Shown: in pieces, positions 20,723 to 26,976 of the stretch | Layout of the letters: each line of letters begins with the position of its first letter | Position numbering within the stretch: the first letter of the stretch is position 1 | NCBI GenBank assembly: GCA_003550305.1 | Contig: QKYT01000634.1 | Coordinates: forward strand, 15,946-42,921 | Direction of reading: 5' to 3' | Length of the DNA stretch: 26,976 nucleotides | From: Glomus cerebriforme | Taxonomy: Eukaryota; Glomeromycota; Glomeromycetes; Glomerales; Glomeraceae | The notes under the pieces: generated by a model | What the model saw: only the letters and a program-made list of their open reading frames with translations | What the model was told of the DNA's origin: nothing | The model's database searches: none | Translations under genes and position numbers: made by a program

Positions 20723-21734
20723 ATGTCTGATTTAACAAAGGCTGAATGCAACCAAATTATTGGCCTTTTTAAGGGTGGTGTTACAAAAGCAAATATTATT
20801 AAAATGCTTGGCTTTTCTAAAACCACAGTTCTCTGAACTATTTAAAACTCTTGTGAAGGAAAAAGTCTTAAAAATCAGCCACAAAGTGGCCGCCCAAGAC
20901 TTTTAAATTGTGAACACCAAAAAGCACTAAAAAAAATTGTTAAAGCTGATAGTCACCAATCAGCTGAACAAATAAAGAACAAATTTCAAGAAAAAACTGA
21001 AATTCAAGTTTCTACTAGGACAATAAGAAGAAATTTGCATGAGCTTAATATTTTTTCTCATATTCCAGCATGCAAACCTCTTCTTAGTAATAAACAAAGA
21101 GAAAATCACTTAACCTGGTGTATTGAAAAAAAAGACTGGTCTGTTAGAAAATGGAAGTCAGTTATCTGGAGTGATGAGAGTCACTTTACAATTTTTAAAA
21201 ATGATGGTTCAGGTCATGTTTGGAGAACTCCTGGAACACGATTCAATATTAAAAATATGGTTCCTACAGTAAAACATGGTGGTGGAGGTGTGATGATGTA
21301 AAATTGTTTTTCAGGGAAAGGATTGGGACCACTAGTAAAAGTTGATGGAAAAATGAAACATCATAATTATATTCAAATACTTGAATCACATTTACTTCCA
21401 TTAATTAATAATAATTTTAATGGAAAAAATTATTTATTCCAAGATGACAATACCCCAGTTCACACTGCTAAAAATATTAAAAAATGGATTGAAGCAAAAA
21501 AAAATAAAAATTTTGGAAAATTAGCTGAGTCAGTCATCTGACTTGAATCCCATTGAACATTCATGGTCAGAGCTGAAAAGGCACATTAGAAAACATCCCA
21601 GACCTGCAAAAAATGTGAAGGAATTGGAGCATGCTTTGCATGAAAAATGGGATAAAATTCTGAAGTACACTTTAACAAATTTAATTGAAAGCATACCACG
21701 CCAGATAAAGGCGTGTATTAAGAATAATGGCTGA
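20723..21734 (+). pseudogene. Tc1-like transposase, broken
   Basis: The ATG at 20723 (MSDLTKAECNQIIGLFKGG) opens the first helix-turn-helix. After stops TGA 20834-20836 and TAA 20843-20845 the same frame continues with the GRPR linker (SGRPRLL, about 20890) and the second HTH. The catalytic core follows: VIWSDES with the first Asp (about 21165), VKHGGGGVMM then TAA 21299-21301, NCFSGKGLGP, and LFQDDNTPVH with the second Asp (21446-21448). A frameshift in the A-run near 21497-21510 moves to the +1 frame, which carries SSDLNPIEHSW with the Glu at 21555-21557, and ends at TGA 21732-21734. Total of about 337 codons matches the family's usual 340. D2 to E spacing is about 35 residues, depending on how the indel is repaired, close to DD34E. 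It would cut and paste the element via its inverted repeats. Confidence 0.9.
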
Positions 21735-21774
21735 CCAACCAAATATTAGTTTTATATATAGTTACCTAATAACA

Positions 21775-21861
21775 GTTAAAATTTTGACCCTAATTATTAT
21801 GTACGTTTTTGAGTAATTAATAAAAATATGAGGTCTGCTACTTTTGTCTAGGTAGTGTATA
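21775..21861 (-). repeat. Tc1 element right inverted repeat
   Basis: About 87 bp, inverted relative to 20534-20617, starting 40 bp after the transposase stop. The outer end reads cactacctagacaaaagtag on the minus strand, next to TA. Confidence 0.85.
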
Positions 21862-22538
21862 TTAAAAATTTATTTAATTTTTAAAGAATCAAACAAATAA
21901 TTAATATTGTATTTTATAAAACATGACTAACAAAGAATAACTTTGTTTGTTTTATTTATAATTTCAATTCACATAAAAGAAGAAAAATAAGAAAATAAAC
22001 TTTTTATTATTTTCATCATAAAATTGAAATTGATTCTCTAGTTTATTTTTTTTTCAAAAAGATAAAAGGAAATTTTTTGGTAAAAACTAAACTGTGAACT
22101 ATTACAATGTACTGTATTTTTAAACACTCAAGATAATGAGTTGAACCCATTTTTTGAATTGGTATTATTTTGCATTGTAAATTTTTATATAATATCTATG
22201 AAAATGAAAGTTTTTTAAAACAAAATCATGATGAAAGTAAAATAATTTTGTACATCATTGAAGTTCAGCATTTGAAGATAAAATTAAAATGGAAATATTA
22301 TATTAGAAAGAAATTTATTAAATATTATGCATTCTTAAATCTTTTAAATATAATTACAGAAAGAGGAGAAAATAATAGTATACTTTTTTTATTGGCTATA
22401 AGTATATGTAAAATTTTTACCATTTCTTTAAATACTGATAAAAAAATGATTTCTAGCTTAATTATCAGTTGTGGTAATTAATCATAAAAAAAAAAATAAA
22501 TAAATTTTATTTTTAAATTATACAAATAAAAAAAAAAT
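21862..22538. other. AT-rich stretch, one doubtful K/I-rich frame
   Basis: A plus-strand frame at 22170-22481 is open for about 103 codons without an ATG start, reading K/I/N/Y-rich sequence (NHDESKIILYIIEVQHLKIK). Composition this biased is expected by chance at such A/T content, and no motif is visible. I do not call a gene. Confidence 0.2.
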
Positions 22539-22632
22539 TTTTTATCTTTAGGCTTGCAATTTTTTGGCTAATAAAAAAAATTTAATCTATCTTTAGCCTC
22601 AGCAATTTGGTTAAATAAACTCAAAAAATTTA
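22539..22632 (+). repeat. Imperfect tandem duplication, about 47 bp x 2
   Basis: Two adjacent versions of the same blocks: tatctttag, then gc(t/c)t(g/c)a, then caatttttggctaa or caatttggttaa, then an A-run and attta. The second copy ends with aaaaaatttaacc. Moderate divergence suggests an old duplication. Confidence 0.5.
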
Positions 22633-22639
22633 ACCCAAA

Positions 22640-23529
22640 AAGGTTGGATTTTTTAGCATGCTGTAAGTAGTATGATTTTTATTGTTTTTGTAGTATTGTT
22701 TTAATAATTAAGATCATTTATTATATTTTTTTTTTATTAGAAAAAATGGTAAACTAAAAAAGTCATTTTCTTATTTTTTTAGGATTTTTTTTTTAGTTTC
22801 TTTAAGATTAGACCCTCAGAGGGCTTTGAAACGCAATAATGTAGCACAACATTGTTGCCACAGTGATTGGGTAACTGAGTCATTTTCTTTTGCTATTTTC
22901 ATCTAATTTATTCACTAAAATACTAATACTAATGAAATGACTTTTTTTTTTTAATTATTTTCTCTAGTTGAATACTAATAAAATGAAGAGACGTCAGCCA
23001 GTTACTTTTTTACTGATAAACCATTATGTCATAGACTAACTTCTTATCCTAAATTGTTTGTATAACTTTCTTCTATTCCATTATAAAGTAATTTGTAAGA
23101 TTCACCTGTTAAAATCATCCTATAATAATTATTAATTTTTTCTGTCCTCATCATATGTCACCGATTATTTATTAATAATCATAAATCTTGCTCTAAATGA
23201 ATACCCATTATCATTTTCAAGTTTAGAAAAAATAATTGTTTATTATATGTAAAATATATAATTACTGTATCAAGATACCTAGTAATAAAATGAACATAAA
23301 TCTTATCTTTTACTCATTGATATTCAATCCTTACTGTAACTTCTGTAAAATTAATTATCTTTTTAATAACTGAAAAGTTTGTAATACTAGAAAAATTATT
23401 GTAAATTAAATGTACTATTAATAAAGCATAAAATAACATAACAAAGTAATAATCACGAATCAGTTTATCAAACAAGAATGAGATCATATATCATTAAAAC
23501 TAATCAATAATTAGTAACGAAGTTCTTGG
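22640..23529. other. AT-rich stretch, no gene seen
   Basis: A slightly more G/C-rich island at 22800-22880 contains caacattgttg. A loosely repeated aatactaat(g/a)aaatga block occurs at 22923 and 22972. The boundaries gtaactg at 22870 and cagttac at 23000 are inverted to each other, hinting at a small foldback unit, but the arms are too short to call an element. Nothing coding is seen. Confidence 0.3.
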
Positions 23530-23690
23530 TTATACTTAATTCGGGCTGGAATTAAAATTTGGCCAGAATTAATATAACGTTACAAAACTTAATTCCGGTC
23601 AAAGTTNAATGCCGGCCAGAATTAATATGTTAACTTTTGACCAGCATTAAAACTTTGATCGGAATGATAACAGACAAAGTATAAATTATT
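23530..23690. repeat. Foldback repeat rich in AATTCCGG/CCAGAATT motifs
   Basis: The arm at about 23586-23630 (acttaattccggtcaaagtt, then naatgcc) pairs imperfectly with 23632-23672, whose reverse complement reads cattccgatcaaagtttt then aatgctggtcaaaagttaac. Just upstream the same words occur again (cttaattcgggctggaatt, ggccagaattaatat). The unit looks like a palindromic, MITE-like or structural repeat; one N lies in the arm. Confidence 0.6.
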
Positions 23691-24470
23691 TTTAAAAGAA
23701 GACAAACAACTTCATAACACTTTTCATCTTTACTCTGTAAGTTCTCGTGATAATCTTGAGAAGTAACCACCACTATCATATATAGTTTCTTCACAAAAAA
23801 AAAATAAATAAACTAGGAAATATTTTAAAATTGATTAGTGATGAAAAGAGCAGGAAAATAGCAGAGTCTTTGAAACAGTCTAATAGATTGGATGTTTAAT
23901 ACATGGGAACACTTAAGAAATTTTCAAAATAATATTTGTCCTAAGTGTAACTGAAATTAGAAGGAGAAATAAATGAACACATACATATATGTAAAGATGA
24001 CATTTTTAAACAATTATAGAAAGAGATACTATCAGAAAAAATTAAGAAAATAGTATATGGAAGAAAATGATAAAAAATGAAAGAAATTAAATATAAAAAA
24101 AAAACAAAAAATTACAAAATTATAAAGGAAAATATGCTACTTTTCTTCATGAGATGATCACTAGCATGAAAAGGCACAATCTAAATTTCAGTATGAACAT
24201 AATTTTTATTATAAACCTACTTGAATAATTTTAATTTAATTGTAAATAATAAAAAAAATACATTTAAAATTATTAAAAAATAAGAAATAAAATCTAATAT
24301 TACTACTCCAGTTGTATTATTTTGTTATACTTTTTCTTGTAATTCCTTCATTATTATTTTTCATTTTATTTGAATGTTTTTTATTCTTATATTTTGTTTT
24401 TTATATCATTATTTCTTCCTATTTATCTATTGAAGATTTGTAGCGCAGCAATTACTCAAGCCACATTTAT
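23691..24470. other. AT-rich stretch, no gene seen
   Basis: A/G-rich to A/T-rich sequence with long A-runs. No reading frame of convincing composition on either strand and no recognised repeat. Confidence 0.4.
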
Positions 24471-24510
24471 ATCACGTGATCTATAATTCCGGCCGGCAAA
24501 TTCTGATGGA
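24471..24510. repeat. CACGTG plus AATTCCGGCCGG motif cluster
   Basis: The string tcacgtgatctata is followed by the G/C palindrome ttccggccgg, an island in extremely A/T-rich DNA. The first part matches tcacgtgatttata at 16172-16185 with one mismatch, and the second echoes the aattccgg words at 23530-23690. It may be a repeat terminus or a bHLH-type E-box; function is not shown by sequence. Confidence 0.4.
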
Positions 24511-24756
24511 AATTTCATTATTTAATTTCTCATTTATAACTAATTTATAAATTTTTTTTTTTTTTGAAAATTAAATTTATTTATGAAAATTATTTTTGCT
24601 TTTAAATGAAAACAAAAAAAAATGCGTGACATTCATAGAATTTGTTACAATAATATTAAGTAAACCCCTTCAATAACAAAAATGAAAAGTAAGATAATTA
24701 GAATAAATGTAAATTAAAAAATCAATTAAGTAATTTAGAAATAAAAGATGAAATAA

Positions 24757-25215
24757 ATACTTATAAGATTCTTTAATTTAGCTGACTTTTTGATACATTC
24801 TTACTTAAATCATGAGCTTTTTTGCCTGGTTTCTTTTTTTTCTAGCAGGAATAAATTGGTGATCCAAGTTCTTCTTTCCTTCATTTACAGTAGCAGGTAG
24901 TCTTTGTCTGGTGCTGCCAGATCCTTCTATTTTGCGCCACTTTGCAGATTCAACCTGAACATGAATCATGACACCACTTTTAACACAGATTGGATTTACA
25001 TTATGGTCAATATTGTAAAGAAATGAGGAAAGTCAAGGAACTGAGATCAATTTTGATGTGCAGTATCATTCTGCAAATTTTTCCCATGCAGTACGAAACT
25101 GTGGACCACAATTTTGAAATCATCTTTTATTTCTTCCAGGAAAATATTGAGTGCAGCATTGTCAATTTCACTAGTTTCTTTATTCAGATCCCTAAAAAGG
25201 TTATCAGTAAATTTC
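24757..25215 (-). pseudogene. C-terminal remnant of a glomeromycotan repeat-family protein (possibly MULE/SWIM-type transposase)
   Basis: Minus strand 24985-24790 reads MIHVQVESAKWRKIEGSG, then RQRLPATVNEGKKNLDHQF, then IPARKKRNQ. After a one-base frameshift it reads KAHDLSKNVSKSQLN and a stop near 24757. I recall very similar basic C-terminal tails on a large glomeromycotan family linked to SWIM-finger/MULE transposases, but no catalytic or SWIM residues are in view here. Upstream, 25215-25060 is open (SEIDNAALNIFLEEIKDDFK, then IVVHSFVLHG) and may be an earlier exon of the same gene. The 123-codon plus-strand frame across 24990-25361 is probably its antisense shadow. Confidence 0.45.
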
Positions 25216-25539
25216 AATTTGATATATTAAAGTCTGGAAATTACATGAACCTCCACTCAACAATTGATAACATTGTCAACCTTTCATTAATTTCTTGTGA
25301 AGATTTTGAAGATTTTTGTAAAGCTTCTTGTGAAACCAGTCCTACGCATAATGATGCATAAAAGGAATTATTCTTTGTGATGGTACCTAAAAGAAAAATA
25401 AAAAAAAATAAAAAAGATGATAATATTTCATATATAGATTACTTACCAAGTGCAATATATGTAAAAACTATTTGATCATTAGGCGTATAAAATAGTAAAA
25501 AATTTAAGATCGCAATGTTAACAATACACTAAAATATAA

Positions 25540-26400
25540 AACTTACTTTTGTGATTCTGGACAAAATTGGTTAATATTAACAGGCTCCCAAAATTCTAAT
25601 TAGGTTTTTGCCATGTATTTTCATTTAAAATTTCTATATATCCTGTTTTTGATTAATTAAGTATTCAGCATACTTTAAAAGATTAGTTGCATAAAATAGC
25701 AAAGGTTCTTTAAGCCAGGCAAATTTTGGTTTCCATCCATGGTAATTCAATGTAATTAATTAAAATTTTATAAAGATTTCACAATTCTTCTGAGTTAAAT
25801 GATTTTTTATATCTTTCAGGATGAGCTTGATCAAAAAAAACTAGTGAATAAAGCTGGAATTTTAAATTTATTATCCAATGTTTTGTAAGAATAACTATCA
25901 ACATACCAAATAGATTTTGTTAAATCAGAAACAATTTTTTTCCAATATTGTTTGCATTGTCTTTTTCTATCCAACCCTAATTAATTCATTCAAATCTATG
26001 CATAGCTGTTTCCAAGAATTTTTAGATGGTAATTTAAATTTTAAAAGATAACTAAGCATTGATGTAGTTCTCATTAATTCAAATGCATTAATAGTTTTTA
26101 TGGCTGGTTTGAATAGATCAGATATTCGTAAAGGGTTCCTCATTGGTTCATTATTAATAATTTAAATGTTTACATATTTTCCACACTGTTTAACAGTTTT
26201 ACATGCATTACATTTTAACCCTATTTTTTCCATCTCACTTGTTTTTGTATGATTAAAATATGCTACACAATTTTTTTCTCATAGTTCTGGTTTTAATAAT
26301 TCACAAGTTACTACATCTTTAAAAATTCTTTTATATTCATATTCTCATTAACAGGAAATCCTTTCCATTCAAATAATAGAAACAACATGTACAATTATAA
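25540..26400 (-). pseudogene. Decayed coding sequence, unrecognised, minus strand
   Basis: In 5' to 3' order several open blocks follow one another across frameshifts. They are CVAYFNHTKTSEMEKIGLKC with CNACKTVKQC (a C-x2-C-x5-C cluster, about 26240-26180), then PMRNPLRISDLFKPAIKTIN and LPSKNSWKQLCIDLNELIRV (about 26140-25985), then YWKKIVSDLTKSIWYVDSYS with KIPALFTSFF (about 25960-25850). These continue with DQAHPERYKKSFNSEEL, then WKPKFAWLKEPLLFYATNLL (about 25740-25660) and EFWEPVNINQFCPESQ (about 25590-25550). A gtaagt-like donor follows. W/C/P-containing content and steady order argue for a real but dead gene, about 280 codons in view. I do not recognise the family; a transposon protein is plausible. 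Confidence 0.45.
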
Positions 26401-26764
26401 TTGGCATATTTTTTATTAAAATAAAAAGTAACTTAAAATAAATTTTGATTTATCTATTTTATCTATGTAATCCAAGATTTGTTTCTGTGATGATAAACTA
26501 TATACAGTATAAAAAAATTAACTATATAAAAAAAATTGGGTGACCATATCAATTTTAAAATTTTGTGTTATAAGAATCTAAAAATTTTTTTTGCCCAGCC
26601 TTATGAATAACCAATGTTATCTATATTTTCCTTATTTGCATAAATATAATAAAAAGAAAAAAAGAGTTAAAAAGTTTGTTTAAGCAATAAAGTCAAAAAA
26701 GTAAAAAGGATAAAAGGGTTAAATTTTAAAGGTATCTGATAACCCATAAAAAAAAAAAAAAAAA
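26401..26764. other. AT-rich stretch, no gene seen
   Basis: A/T sequence with A-runs leading into the minisatellite. Neither strand shows a convincing frame. Confidence 0.35.
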
Positions 26765-26976
26765 AAAATCTATTACAAGGGAATCATTCATCATCTTGTA
26801 TAACTAAACTAAAAAAAAAAGAAAGAAAAAAAAAAGAAATATAATACAAGGATCTGCTTGTAAAAAAAAAAGTAATGTAATACAAAGAAAATCACCTATC
26901 TCCTTGTTTAACTAAAAGAAAAAAAAAAATAAATCAAATACAGAGGAATCACCATCTTGTTTAACTAAAATTAAAA
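26765..26976 (+). repeat. Minisatellite of A-run plus attacaagg/cttgttta units, running off the window
   Basis: Four units separated by A-runs of 9 or more begin near 26769, 26840, 26872 and 26930. Each has the plan tacaa-gg-aatcac-(cat)-cttgtttaactaaa. Unit 2 is shortened. Spacing is about 50-60 bp. Units differ by substitutions and A-run length, typical of an expanding tandem array; its right end is not in the window. Confidence 0.75.

Larger units (their letters stand above)
20534..21861 (+). mobile_element. Tc1/mariner-superfamily DNA transposon, about 1.33 kb, inactive
   Basis: The ends are inverted repeats: the left reads tatactacctaacaaaagtag; the reverse complement of the right reads tatacactacctagacaaa then agtagc. 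Similarity continues inward about 85 bp on each side through gtacataataatt, ggg and aaattttaac. Ends lie at TA, the usual target duplication of this superfamily. The length and a single central transposase of about 337 codons fit a complete Tc1-like element. The left terminus lacks about two bases (CA) present at the right. Confidence 0.9.

Noticed and set aside
22170..22481. A 103-codon lysine/isoleucine-rich gene
   Set aside because: No ATG start, no motif, composition typical of random A/T-rich sequence.
1..26976. CRISPR arrays, bacterial operons, riboswitches, rRNA or tRNA genes
   Set aside because: The genome is eukaryotic by content (introns, LINE, kinases). I found no regular spacer-repeat array and no recognisable structural RNA by eye.

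Overview
This is a gene-poor, very AT-rich eukaryotic window (with scattered N bases) that reads as a transposon graveyard. The decayed genes point to an arbuscular mycorrhizal fungus (Glomeromycotina, Rhizophagus/Glomus-like). They comprise TKL-type kinase pseudogenes with short gt-ag introns, a gag-like ORF1 family and an APE/RT/RNase H LINE that I recognise from that group by memory, and a hAT-style BED finger. The assignment is by protein character, not by database search. I see no intact host gene.

Layout. 1-3780: AT-rich DNA with a truncated kinase pseudogene (minus strand, 1870-2484), bracketed by inverted copies of a repeat family carrying a TATA-like core; another two-core copy lies at 19316-19979. 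4814-5200: a 387-bp MITE with TA ends and internal TGTCCAGAA motifs. 6190-16524: the main structure, a nested pair of retroelements. The outer one is a plus-strand ORF1-only (gag-like) retrocopy with an A-rich 3' end and an 18-bp target-site duplication (6190-6207 and 16507-16524). The inner one is an apparently full-length 8.5-kb LINE on the minus strand (7614-16120), inserted in the 3' UTR of the outer element and flanked by a 13-bp duplication (7601-7613 and 16121-16133). The LINE carries ORF1 (CCHC knuckle, coiled coil) and ORF2 (endonuclease, reverse transcriptase, RNase H, C-terminal zinc motif), and is broken by five in-frame stops and at least three frameshifts. 16555-17990: a BED-finger fragment and a multi-exon kinase pseudogene, both minus strand. 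20534-21861: a Tc1-family DNA transposon with inverted repeats of about 85 bp and a dead transposase. 24757-26400: decayed minus-strand coding remnants. 26765-26976: an A-rich minisatellite running off the window.

The elements record an order of events: the ORF1-only copy inserted first, the LINE landed in it, and both then decayed. The LINE is the plausible class of machinery that made both target-site duplications. Nothing here looks functional today, so the interest lies in element architecture: the ORF1-only retrocopy, the LINE 3' hairpin and repeat tail, and uncharacterised MITE and repeat families.
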